A stretch of DNA of 64,000 nt from contig OZ038385.1 in NCBI GenBank assembly GCA_964036045.1, positions 63,765,670 through 63,829,669 on the forward strand, written 5' to 3'. The notes under the pieces were generated by a model. The model ran no database searches. It saw nothing but the letters and a program-made list of their open reading frames with translations, and was not told where the DNA came from. Source of the DNA: Eutreptiella sp. 'Long Island Sound 2002'. Its lineage: Eukaryota; Euglenozoa; Euglenophyceae; Eutreptiales; Eutreptiaceae. This document shows, piece by piece, positions 46,816 to 56,378 of this stretch. The position numbers and the translations under genes were made by a program. How positions within the stretch are numbered: the first letter of the stretch is position 1; each line of letters begins with the position of its first letter.

Positions 46816-47694
46816 CCTTGGATGCATGCAGGTGGGCAGGAGCATGGTGCAAAAAGTGCAGAATTTGGGACCTCAAGACATGTTGGAAGCATCAAGCAAG
46901 AAAAATATACATTCCTGGTGCACCAAACCCCTGTCTTAGGTGGCTGCACCACATTTGTTACCAAATTCAATGGCACAGGGACCGTCTTAGTCTTTTGGGA
47001 GTTCTGTGCAGGTCGCTCCATGGGACACTGGATCAGCAGTTGTTTGAGTGCTCCATCCGGGCCGCACGTTCCGGAGGAGGAGTACCCGCATAACGCATGT
47101 GTGGGAGCTGACACAGAATCGGTCGACGTGGAGGGCGTAGGGAGGGTCTGGGGCGGAGGCGGGGGTGGAGGTGTGATGCGACTTCCTGCACACTGTGATG
47201 GAACTATCCACTCCACTGAGGGGTTTGGCGACACTGTGGGGGAACGTTAGCGCGCCGGGCGCGCGCCGGGCATCTTTTTGGACCCGTGCCCCACCGGTGA
47301 CCTTTTAGGGGGTGCGCTAAGGGGGCGCACTTCGGACAATCTTTGAATCCACGCTTCGTTGTGTGGTGCATCATGGTGACCCTTGGCCTAGGTTTTGACT
47401 TCTGATTTTGTTCCCCTTCTTTTGGGGACCCCCGAGAATGCAGGGGTGACGTAGCATTTCCGCCCTCTTTTGGGCCCCAACCTTCCGGTGCTATTGAGGA
47501 AACCGGGACAATCTTTGAATCCACGCTTTGTTGCGTGGTGCATCATGGTGACCCTTGGCCTAGGTTTTGACTTCTGATTTTGTTCCCCTTCTTTTGGGGA
47601 CCCCCGAGAATGCAGGGGTGACGTAGCATTTCCGCCCTCTTTTGGGCCCCAACCTTCCGGTGCTATTGAGGAAACCGGGACAATCTTTGAATCC

Positions 47695-47835
47695 CGAAGT
47701 TTTCCATAAAAACTGAGGTTTTGGGAGGGGGGGGGTACAGTGGCAGAGGCAGAGACTGAGGCTGACCACCCCCCCCCCCCCCCCTGTACTTTTCAGTTGA
47801 TGCTTTTCTTCTGACTGTGCTTTCGGGGGGACTAC
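47695..47835 (+). repeat. Split direct repeat A1
   Basis: CGAAGTTTTCCATAAAAACT, a G run, TACAGTGGCAGAGGCAGAG, a C run, TGTACTTTTCAGTTG to GGACTAC. It is nearly identical to 53868-54006 apart from the homopolymer lengths. Confidence 0.9.
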
Positions 47836-47839
47836 AAGC

Positions 47840-48928
47840 ATGCCGGGGGGTACATCGAATGGGTCATCGGACGCGGCTAGTGGGGAGAGCCGCGGGGCAA
47901 AGCGGGCCAGGCTGGCCTTCAACCGGGACGACATGGACCTGGACCCCGTCAAGACCCCCGAGTACGCACGCTGGGAGCGGTGGCGAGATCACGCAGCGGC
48001 TACCGCGTACGGGTTCCTGGACAGCGCGGACGCCGGCATCATGGCTGCCCGGTACCAGGAGCGGCTGATGGAGGATGGCCTGTCCGTGGCGGGCGTTGAT
48101 CGGGCAGTGGAGTGGGCCGGCGGCGGGCTTGACGCCCCGACGGCCCTGATATACATGGCCCTCTTTGAGCGATCAACGGACCTGCGGCTCGACGTCGAGG
48201 CGGCTGCGTGGAAGGCGGTGCCGCAGCCCAGCCCGCCTGCCCGGGAGCAGGCAGAGCAGACGCCGCAAGACCAGCCGCGGCAGCCGCAGGAGTCCCCGGA
48301 GCAGGCGGAGATACGACGGCTGGAGGCTCGCATCCGGGAGCTCCAGCTACCAAAGGTACCACCCCTATCCGAGGGAGAGCTAGCCAAGATAGCCGCGGGG
48401 CAACTTCCCTGGCTCTGGCAGCAGGAGCTCGTCCAGGCCTTGAGCACCTGGCTCAAAACGGAAGACCCCGTTGGGAGGGGCAATGCGGTTGTGGAAACGC
48501 TGTGGAAGGTGGTCTACAGGGACTGCCAGCCTACGCCCACCCACCCTGCTGGGGCGGCGGCGCGGCCAGCGCCACAGGGATGGTACGCCCAAGCCCAGCA
48601 GCCTACGCCGAGTCAGACCCAGGCTCCGGCGCCGGCTCAGGCGCAGGCCCCGGCCCCTGCCCCCCCTGGGGCATGCTTCCGCTGTGGCTTGCACGGACAC
48701 TGGGCCAGGGACTGTGCCAGTGGTACCCAGGGGCGGGCCCCCTCCGTCGCCGGTTCCGTCGCAGGCTCGTACCGGGGGGGGTTCAGTACCATGGGTAGCC
48801 AGAGCCTGTACACAGCGCACAGCACGGGCCGCACCTATGACGCGACTGGACCCCCCCCGTACCCATGTTTTCGGTGTGGCCGCAACCACTGGGCCGTGGG
48901 CGGCCCGTGCCCGGCGCCGCCTGCCTAG
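47840..48928 (+). CDS. Gag-like protein of the tyrosine-recombinase retroelement
   Basis: An intact frame of 362 aa from ATG 47840, five bases after repeat A1. The N-terminal half is alpha-helical and acidic (KRARLAFNRDDMDLDPVKTP, a predicted helix at about 160-180). The middle is Gln/Ala/Pro-rich. The C-terminus has a CCHC zinc knuckle, CFRCGLHGHWARDC (C-x2-C-x4-H-x4-C), and a second degenerate one, CFRCGRNHWAVGGPC. Together with its position this identifies the nucleocapsid/gag role: packaging element RNA. The next ORF follows in another frame. Confidence 0.82.
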   Translation: MPGGTSNGSSDAASGESRGAKRARLAFNRDDMDLDPVKTPEYARWERWRDHAAATAYGFLDSADAGIMAARYQERLMEDGLSVAGVDRAVEWAGGGLDAPTALIYMALFERSTDLRLDVEAAAWKAVPQPSPPAREQAEQTPQDQPRQPQESPEQAEIRRLEARIRELQLPKVPPLSEGELAKIAAGQLPWLWQQELVQALSTWLKTEDPVGRGNAVVETLWKVVYRDCQPTPTHPAGAAARPAPQGWYAQAQQPTPSQTQAPAPAQAQAPAPAPPGACFRCGLHGHWARDCASGTQGRAPSVAGSVAGSYRGGFSTMGSQSLYTAHSTGRTYDATGPPPYPCFRCGRNHWAVGGPCPAPPA

Positions 48929-48929
48929 G

Positions 48930-50537
48930 CCCCCCAGCCCTTTCCGGCCGGGCCGGCCCCAGCGCCGGCCAGCTGCTGAAGAACCTGGCGCCAGCACCAG
49001 GGATGGGCCCGCCGGCGACGGGGGCGCCGATGACGAGGGGGGCGGAGCACTCAACCTCCGATACGTGGGGTCGGCAGTGGACAGCCTATGGTGGGGCAAC
49101 TACATGAAGGAGCCCCTCGCGCTGGCCATCCGGCGGTGGTCCCCTGGAACCGTGGAGCGGTGGACAGCAATCCTCAGGGATGTGGGCCGGTTCGCGGCGC
49201 ACTGGCCCGAGCTGGACGCGGCGGGGGCACTGTCCCAGTACCTCGTCCGACGCGCCGCCATGGGCCAGCAGCCTGGGACGCTACGAGGCGTCATATCCGC
49301 CCTTCGCCTGGCGGAGAAGCTGGGATGCATACGACCCACGGTGCGGCCCGTGCACTGGCTCATGGCACGAGGTGCCGCCACCACCACTGCCGCGCCACGA
49401 CCCACTCAAGTATGAGCCGAGCTGGTCACCCTCCGACTCATGGCGCGGAGCATCAGGACCACCCTCGACTGGTTCTGCCTGGGCCTTGCCGTCATCTCCT
49501 TCGCCACTCTCCTCAGGGTGGGTGAAGCAGCCAGCGTACGGCCCGTGGACTTGCGGAAGCGGTGCGTGCTGGGGTTCTTCGATGACAAGAAGGACGACGA
49601 CTGGGTCACGGTACGGCTGGGAGCGTGGCCCGATGCATGGCGCGCGGCGATGGCAGCCCACCCGTGGGTGTCCAGCAGGCCCGCGTCAGTGCCGCTTATG
49701 GCTGCCGCGTTCGACCTCCAAGCGGCGATCCATGGCTTGCTGGCTGCCACGGGGTGGGAATCCATGGGGTGGCACGCGTGGAGACGCGGAGGAGCTGCGG
49801 CCATGCGGGCGTTCGGGGCCGCCATCGCCAGCATCGCGGTGGCTGGCCGATGGGACAACGAGGCGGAGGCGCACAGGTATGCCAGCGCGCCCCCTGGATG
49901 GGAGTTCTTCCTGCCCGACAATGTGCCCTGGCCCACGCCGGGATTTGGGGTCGAGATCCGGCCAGTCCACGCGTACCAGCTCTGGGCGCTCGGCACGCTT
50001 GGGCCCCGTGGCCCCGACGGGACGGGAGCCGCCCCTGCCCCACCCGATGTCCGCGCTGGGAACCATGGCGGCCAAGGGACCGGCCTGCGTGGCGATTCCG
50101 ACATGCAAGAGACCATCGTACTGGGCTCCTCCAGTGACGAGTCGCCTGGCACGGTGGCACGCAGGGCCGCCAGCCACCCCCGCGAAGGCCAGCGCAAAGC
50201 CTACGTGCACCGAGCCGTGGCCCGCGGCCGGTCGGCACCCGCAGCGCGGGCAACGCGGGCTGAGCCCGCCCCGAAGCCCCGAGCCAAGCAGGCCGCAGAT
50301 GGAGCGGCTGACCGCCGAGCCGCAGCCCCCCGTTCCGCGGCTGTGCCCCGGGTCACGCCGGCAAGGGCAAGCACCAGAGGCACCCAGGCACCCGGGGGGG
50401 CGCCGGCGAGACGGCGCAGCGGAGCGGCTGGGGATGCAGCTGGCGGTTGCCCGGTGCGCCAGGTGCGGCCTCGACTGGAACGACCACCTGGAGGCGGCGG
50501 CGCGCCACATGGGGCGCAGCCTGAGGGCCCCTGCTGA
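48930..50537 (+). pseudogene. Tyrosine recombinase (YR), one in-frame stop
   Basis: One frame holds an N-terminal SAM-like core-binding domain (RRWSPGTVERWTAILRDVGR, LVRRAAMGQQPGTLRGVISA) and, after TGA at 49413-49415, the catalytic domain. Catalytic-type boxes are FATLLRVGEAASV (Arg I), WHAWRRGGAAAM (His-x2-Arg), GRWDNEAEAHRYAS (GRW and the nucleophilic Tyr). This enzyme would integrate a circular DNA copy without making target duplications. The basic Ala/Arg-rich tail overlaps the start of the RT frame. A single TGA between the two domains makes this copy defective unless read through. Confidence 0.8.
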
Positions 50538-50669
50538 CAATGTCCTGTCCCTCTTGCAGGCGTGGTGGGCGGAGGGGGAACGTTAGCGCGCCGGGCGCGC
50601 GCCGGGCATCTTTTTGGACCCGTGCCCCACCGGTGACCTTTTAGGGGGTGCGCTAAGGGGCGCACTTAG

Positions 50670-51180
50670 GACAATCTTTGAATCCACGCTTTGTTGCGTG
50701 GTGCATCATGGTGACCCCCGGCGTAGGTTTTGACTTCCGATTTTGTTCCCTTTGTTGGGGACCCCCGAGAATGCAGGGGTGATGTAGCATTTCCGCCCTC
50801 TTTTGGGCCCCAACCGTCCGGTGCTATTGAGGAAACCGGGACAATCTTTGAATCCACGCTTTGTTGCGTGGTGCATCATGGTGACCCCCGGCGTAGGTTT
50901 TGACTTCCGATTTTGTTCCCTTTGTTGGGGACCCCCGAGAATGCAGGGGTGATGTAGCATTTCCGCCCTCTTTTGGGCCCCAACCTTCCGGTGCTATTGA
51001 GGAAACCGGGACAATCTTTGAATCCACGCTTTGTTGCGTGGTGCATCATGGTGACCCCCGGCGTAGGTTTTGACTTCCGATTTTGTTCCCTTTGTTGGGG
51101 ACCCCCGAGAATGCAGGGGTGATGTAGCATTTCCGCCCTCTTTTGGGCCCCAACCGTCCGGTGCTATTGAGGAAACCGGA
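50670..51180 (+). repeat. 170 bp tandem units inside E1
   Basis: Three units (period 170 bp), each with GACAATCTTTGAATCCACGC, TGGTGACCCCCGGCGTAGG, GGGACCCCCGAGAATGCAGG, GGTGATGTAGCATTTCCGCC and GGTGCTATTGAGGAAACCGG. Two such units lie in E2 (47334-47690) and four, inverted, at 11.99-12.65 kb. Confidence 0.9.
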
Positions 51181-51414
51181 ACAATCTTTGAATCCACGCT
51201 TTGTTGCTTGTGTTGTTGTTTGTGTCCAATTCGCCGATACCGGCACTTGAAGATCCCTGCCTCGAGCTTTCATACCCCGGCTCGAGGAGGAGGCAATCAG
51301 GGGCTTGAAGATCCCTGCCTCGAGCTTTTCCCCGGCTCGAGAAGGAGGCAAAAAGGGGCTTTCTTTCTTTCTTCTTTGCGTTGTGTTGCGTTGTGTTTTG
51401 TTGCGTAGTTCCTG

Positions 51415-51789
51415 TTGTTTGTGTCCAATTCGCCGATACCGGCACTTGAAGATCCCTGCCTCGAGCATTGGGGTTTGGTTAGGAACATCTGGCGTGGCGG
51501 CCCCAATGAGTTGCACCAGTCAGTCCGCATTTTGTTGCATTTCACTCAGTTTTGCATCCGAAGGCAAGTCCGTCACCCCCCCTACGGACCATGGGAGCAT
51601 GTCCCGCCTCAGGTTTGGACTGACCAAAGCAACTCGGCCGCCACGCAAGATGAGGCAGAGGATGAGGCGGAAGTGTGTGTTTTGTGTTGCCAAAGGCGCT
51701 CCACCGTCGCAGTTTGTGATGAGTGTAAGGAGCACTATTGTAATGAATGTATTGACACCCACACTTGTGGGACCAATGTTGTTTGTTAA
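51415..51789 (+). CDS. E1 small Cys/His-domain protein
   Basis: The frame reaches TAA at 51787-51789. The conserved part starts at FCIRRQVRHPPYGPWEHVP, then an acidic linker, then CVLCCQRRSTVAVCDECK and HYCNECIDTHTC. Spacing C-x2-CC-x8-C-x2-C-x4-C-x2-C-x3-H-x-C suggests two bound zinc ions, B-box- or PHD-like. The same protein appears in E2 (54337-54615) and, diverged, at 59400-59696 (RRQVWYPPYGPWEHVPAHVW, YCTDCIDTHTC). Conservation of residues over diverged DNA argues for real coding. The start codon is uncertain: no ATG is obvious just before FCIRRQ, so this may be an exon. Function is unknown; a DNA-binding or transposase-accessory role is a guess. Confidence 0.55.
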   Translation: MFVSNSPIPALEDPCLEHWGLVRNIWRGGPNELHQSVRILLHFTQFCIRRQVRHPPYGPWEHVPPQVWTDQSNSAATQDEAEDEAEVCVLCCQRRSTVAVCDECKEHYCNECIDTHTCGTNVVC

Positions 51790-51989
51790 GTGCAACACAA
51801 ATGACATTTGGAGTGGTTGAAGTCACAGATATTGCTTTATTTTGCAACGTGCTTTGTAGGGAAGGTGTGCAGTGCAACGTGGTCTACTTGGGGGGCTTCT
51901 CCATGGGAGGGTAAATCTGGGGCTGAAGTCGGGATAGTTAATACAAAAGTAGTGCGCCGGGCGCGCGCCGGGCAAACATTCCCCCGGAG

Positions 51990-53737
51990 TCCATCAAGTG
52001 GGCTGTGGATCGCCCCGCGTGGAAGGAGAGGGCAGCGGCCGCGGACCTGGCGCTGGCGGAGGAGGCACTGCACCTCCTGGCGGGGGGCGAAATCCCGCTC
52101 GATGGGGGCTCCTCGACCCGCCTGAACGACCAGTCGCGCGTCACTGTGGAGCTCGCGGCGCGTGGGCTGGGGGACGCGGGCCGCGTACACGTCCCGCCGC
52201 ACGTCTGGAAGGACTGGGCTGACCCCGAGTTTGGCAGGGCGGGGGGGCGTGTCCATCCCCTCCCCCCTTCCTGCTGCCCACGGGTGGCAGCCCTCCTCTC
52301 CACCCTCGCGTCCCAGGGCCTGGTCAGCGTGGTGGGGGGGGATGCGAATGCGGAGGTGTTCGTCAAGTGGAAATCAGAGCGCAAATGCGCCCTGATTGTG
52401 AACATGAAGATGTTCAACCGGGGGTGCAAGTACAAGGCCCGCCCCTTCAAGCTGCCGTCGCTGGAGGGCCTGGCCATCCTTCTCAGGGACCTGGGGGGAA
52501 GGGTGGGTGAGGCAGGGGGGGGGGGGGGCTGTGGGGCGCCAAGCTGGACATAGCGAACTGCTATTGGAGTGTGGAGCCCCCCCCCCCCCCCCTGGCGAAC
52601 ACCATCCGGGTAGCGGCCCAGGGGCACACATATGCTTTTCTGCGAGTGCCCTTTGGTTGGCACCAGGCGCCTGGGCTGGTCCAGGCCCTTATTTCCGACC
52701 TGCTGCGGGACCTGGGGAAGGGGGGGGTGGTGGTGGTACAGTACCTGGATGACGTACTCTTTGTCGGTCATGATCCGGGGGAGGTGGCCACTGTCACCGA
52801 CAGTGCGGCACGCCTCCTACGACAGGCGGGCTTCCTCATCAGTGAGAAGTCCGTCTTCACGCCGCAGCGCTCCTTGCGGTGGATGGGCAAGGATGTGGAC
52901 CTGGCAGGGTGCAGGGTGGCGCCGGCGGCCTCGGCGGTGGCGGCGGTGGTGGCGGCGTGGGTGAAGCTGGCCCTCAGGCCATACACCTATGTCGCCCTGA
53001 GGCGGCTACTAGGGAAGATCGGGTGGTTGGGGCGCCCAGGGAACCTGGGGGGGTGCTTTCTGGCGGGTGCCCGGTCCTGGCTGCGCTGGGGCCCGCGCTG
53101 GGCCTGGCGCACACCGGCAGCAGTGGTGCGCGGTCTCTGCGAAGCCATAGCCCAGTGCTACCGGGGCTGGGAGCCGGACACTACCGGGGGGGGGCCGGCA
53201 GTGCGCGTGTTTGTGGACGCGGCCAGGTGTGCCCTTACCACGGGGACTGACCCCTCCTACTGCGTCGGCTCTTGGGGACCGGGGGGGGCGGATCTGTCGC
53301 TGTGCCCGGCGTGGGTGACCACCCAGCAGGCGGCTGAGCTGTGGGGGACGCTGGTGGCGCTGGACGATGCGCAGGCGCGACGAGCGCGGCGCCTGGTGCT
53401 CGTGGGGGACAACATGGGGGCGCTGGCCCAGCTCCTTTGGGGGAGGGCGGGGGCAGGCAAGGTCCAGCAGCAGCGCATCCTGCGGAGGATAGCCCACCGC
53501 CTCCGCTGGACGGGGCTGCAACTGACCCTCTGCCGGGTACAGTCCGCACTAAATCCAGCGGACTCCATCAGCCGAGCATGGGACGGGAGGGGGGGCAGGG
53601 CAGCAGTGATCGAGGCAGCGGCGAAAGAGCGCCTGTGGGTGAGCTCGCCGCAATGGGCAGCGTGGGGAGCTATTGCAGACCGCGACAAGGCGGTACGACC
53701 GTGCACGGTCCCCCTTCCTGTCTGGATGGGAGGATGA
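51990..53737 (+). pseudogene. Reverse transcriptase-RNase H of the tyrosine-recombinase retroelement
   Basis: The frame continues from about 50400-50574 across E1. 52005-52553 holds the RT N-terminal part (NMKMFNRGCKYKARPFKLPS). It then shifts at a G run (52516-52528) into the frame that carries KLDIANCYWSV (motif A), FLRVPFGWHQAPG (motif B) and VVQYLDDVLFVGH (motif C, 52737-52775). A connection/thumb follows, then RNase H with FVDAARCAL, QQAAELWGTLVAL, VLVGDNMGALAQ and NPADSISR, supplying the four acidic residues. It ends at TGA 53737. No DIRS-type methyltransferase is seen. E1 plus the G-run frameshift inactivate it. Confidence 0.83.
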
Positions 53738-53753
53738 CAGTCAAAATTTTTAT

Positions 53754-53867
53754 CCCAGGGGGCCTGCAAATACAGTAGCTGGTTGGAGAGTCGATGTCCA
53801 GTGCGCAGTGCAGAGGGGTGCAGGGCAGTGCAGGGCGGTGCAGGGCAGGGCGTGCACATGCCAAAAC
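53754..53867 (+). repeat. Split direct repeat B1
   Basis: CCCAGGGGGCCTGCAAATAC to GCGTGCACATGCCAAAAC, 114 bp, identical as far as I can see to B2. It contains internal GCAGGGCAGTGCAGGGCGGT repeats. Confidence 0.92.
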
Positions 53868-54006
53868 CGAAGTTTTCCATAAAAACTGAGGTTTTGGGAG
53901 GGGGGGGGGTACAGTGGCAGAGGCAGAGACTGAGGCTGACCACCCCCCCCCCCCCTGTACTTTTCAGTTGATGCTTTTCTTCTGACTGTGCTTTCGGGGG
54001 GACTAC
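53868..54006 (+). repeat. Split direct repeat A2
   Basis: A copy of A1 placed directly after B1. It ends GGGGGGACTAC. Confidence 0.92.
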
Positions 54007-54074
54007 TCGCCCGGGAGGTGAGGAACAATGCACTATGTGGCGCTATACGCGCGGCCAAAGGCCATCATCGTGCC

Positions 54075-54188
54075 CCCAGGGGGCCTGCAAATACAGTAGC
54101 TGGTTGGAGAGTCGATGTCCAGTGCGCAGTGCAGAGGGGTGCAGGGCAGTGCAGGGCGGTGCAGGGCAGGGCGTGCACATGCCAAAAC
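54075..54188 (+). repeat. Split direct repeat B2
   Basis: A second copy of B1, marking the 3' end of the retroelement. It is separated from A2 by 68 bp of unique sequence. Confidence 0.92.
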
Positions 54189-54336
54189 ACGCTTTGTTGC
54201 GTGGTGCATCATGGTGACCCTTGGCCTAGGTTTTGACTTCTGATTTTGTTCCCCTTCTTTTGGGGACCCCCGAGAATGCAGGGGTGACGTAGCATTTCCG
54301 CCCTCTTTTGGGCCCCAACCTTCCGGTGCCAATGAG

Positions 54337-54615
54337 TTGCACCAGTCAGTCCGCATTTTGTTGCATTTCACTCAGTTTTGCATCCGGAGGCAAGTCCGTC
54401 ACCCCCCCTACGGACCATGGGAGCATGTCCCGCCTCAGGTTTGGACTGACCAAAGCAACTCGGCCGCCACGCAAGATGAGGCAGAGGATGAGGCGGAAGT
54501 GTGTGTTTTGTGTTGCCAAAGGCGCTCCACCGTCGCAGTTTGTGATGAGTGTAAGGAGCACTATTGTAATGAATGTATTGACACCCACACTTGTGGGACC
54601 AATGTTGTTTGTTAA
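54337..54615 (+). CDS. E2 small Cys/His-domain protein
   Basis: This copy lies in the right half of E2 and appears identical in amino acids to the conserved part of the E1 ORF: FCIRRQVRHPPYGPWEHVP, then CVLCCQRRSTVAVCDECK and HYCNECIDTHTC, to TAA. The few base differences between the copies lie mainly outside the domain (for example CCGAAGG against CCGGAGG upstream). The sequence upstream differs from E1, so only the domain-bearing part is shared. Confidence 0.5.
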   Translation: MHQSVRILLHFTQFCIRRQVRHPPYGPWEHVPPQVWTDQSNSAATQDEAEDEAEVCVLCCQRRSTVAVCDECKEHYCNECIDTHTCGTNVVC

Positions 54616-54990
54616 GTGCAACACAAATGACATTTGGAGTGGTTGAAGTCACAGATATTGCTTTATTTTGCAACGTGCTTTGTAGGGAAGGTGTGCAGTG
54701 CAATGTGGTCTACTTGGGGGGCTTCTCCATGGGAGGGTAGATCTGGGGCTGAAGTCGGGATAGTTAATACAAAAGTAGTGCGCCGGGCGCGCGCCGGGCA
54801 AACATTCCCCCTGTGCCACAGGAAGTCAGGGGTCATGGGTCATGGCATTTGGCCCTGTGGTGCAGTATCCCTGTGATCCCGTTCTTGGGCTGCAGATCGA
54901 CGTCGCAGACGAAGGCGTCTCCACGACGTTGTTAGAGCACAGGGCGGACATGGCTCATGAGTGTCCTCTTGCCCTCGCCCTTGTTTAGAT

Positions 54991-56295
54991 ATGCTTTCGT
55001 CGTTGTTGAGCAAGTTCCGAACGGAGACCCCCTCCGAACCGGCCCCCAACGCAGCAGGCCTGCCCCCCTGCAAAGCCGACAAGCTGAACGTCGCGCTGCT
55101 GATCGACATCACAGGCTCCATGAGTGCCCAAATCGAGGCCGTCAAGTTGATGTCCCGGACGTTTGCCGCGAGCCTGGGTGCCTCGGCATTAAACCTGCAG
55201 TTGCACGTGTTGACCTTCACTGAAAGCTCCAAGGGATGCTACACCTCGCATTTCACGGCGACGGACCCTCATCAGCTTGTGAAATACATCGAGCGCCTGA
55301 CCTTGTGCAGACCCCCCGAGGCGCCCAACGTGTCCGATGCCAGCGGGGGCGATGGGCCAGAGAACACCATGGCGGGCCTCGTGACCCTTGTGGAGAGAGT
55401 CGGCACCGATCGGGACACGTTGTGTTTCATCATTAGCGACGCCCCCCCGCACTTCGAAAACGCGTGCTCTCGTGAGGTATGTCCTTTTCTGGCCTCCTGA
55501 TCTGGCTTTGGGCGTGCCTGATACGTCTGACCGTTCGAGTTGTTTTCTCAGCCCGGAGCAGGGTGCCAGTGCGATGAATAGTTGTGTTGCGCTTTGTGCT
55601 GAACCTCGGAGTTTGAGCAGAGATTGTAATGAGATCACCCCCCCCCCCCCCCCACAGGATTGCTTATTGGCCGGTCAATATCATACTGAGGCCTCAAAAA
55701 AGTTTGTGTCCCTGAAATCGCTTTCTCTGGCCCCTTTAATAGATTTCATTTTTCCCACGAGGAAAAATTTTCTGATCTGGTGGGGGGTGGGTCGGGCAAA
55801 ATCTCAGGAAGGCTAGAATAGCCGCCGCCCCGTTGCACTTGCTTTTTCGCTGCTGGTTGCTGGGTGCTTGGGCTATGTACCCTCTTCGGTTCCGATCCCC
55901 TTTCCGAACCCTTGAGAAGGCAAAGGTACACAGCCACTTTGGGGGCGCACTTAGCGCAGTGCGCGCGCACTGCAACTAATTGGGCGTCTGGCGGTACTAG
56001 AGACCCATATTTTGAGATACTAGGGGCATAATTGTTGCCTCTAGCGTACGTTTTGCCTGAGTGGAACCATGTCCCACACTTTCCCTATTTTTTGACACAT
56101 TATGTGGACAGCATGCCCTTCGGTTGTATAGGAGGCATCCTTTGTGATGTCCTCTTCAATCTGAAATATGCGGGTTGCATATATAAAGTAACGGTTGCCA
56201 TTGATAGTCTTGGCAACATTGTTTGGATTTGTCCGTTGGCCCCGGGGACATCGGCGGATGTTCTCATTTGGGATCGCGAGGCGCCCAAAAGGCCA

Positions 56296-56378
<83 letters not shown>

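Larger units (their letters stand above)
50570..51989 (+). mobile_element. DNA transposon copy E1, intact ends
   Basis: E1 spans 50575-51984 (1,410 bp) with TIRs GGGGAACGTT/AACATTCCCC (9 of 10 paired) and duplications CGGAG at 50570-50574 and 51985-51989. From left to right it holds the subterminal GCGCCGGGCGCGCGCCGGGC, three 170 bp units (50670-51180), CTCGAG-rich hairpins (51258-51340 and 51460), a Cys/His ORF and a second subterminal copy. It lies inside the retroelement's RT frame: removing it and one TSD joins AWWAE to SIKWAVDRPAW in frame. No transposase is encoded, so it needs one in trans. Confidence 0.87.
47695..54188 (+). mobile_element. Tyrosine-recombinase retrotransposon with split direct repeats
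   Basis: A 6,494 bp element with the order A1 - gag - YR - RT/RNase H - B1 - A2 - B2. A1 (47695-47835) equals A2 (53868-54006); B1 (53754-53867) equals B2 (54075-54188). This is the terminal layout of PAT/Ngaro-type elements of the DIRS order. It sits in E2 without a target-site duplication, as expected for tyrosine-recombinase integration. It is interrupted by E1 (50575-51984) and carries an in-frame stop and a frameshift, so this copy is dead. Confidence 0.85.
47234..54815 (+). mobile_element. DNA transposon copy E2, split by a tyrosine-recombinase retroelement
   Basis: Terminal inverted repeats are GGGGAACGTT (47239-47248) and AACATTCCCC (54801-54810). The 5 bp target duplications CTGTG lie at 47234-47238 and 54811-54815. 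Inside both ends lies the same subterminal direct repeat, GCGCCGGGCGCGCGCCGGGC. E2 sequence stops at GAATCC (47694) and resumes at ACGCTTTG (54189). Joining these restores the E unit GAATCCACGCTTTG exactly. The left piece carries two 170 bp repeat units; the right piece carries the Cys/His ORF. No transposase is encoded. Confidence 0.85.

Noticed and set aside
48471-48928. Upstream extension of the recombinase frame into gag
   Set aside because: It overlaps the intact gag frame with its zinc knuckle; the Arg/Pro-rich translation is a frame shadow.
55657-55816. Frame DCLLAGQYHTEASKKF as the second VWA exon
   Set aside because: It has a good acceptor and phase but ends without a usable donor, while the exon at 60220 continues the VWA sequence naturally (SRE-AMEERKWL).
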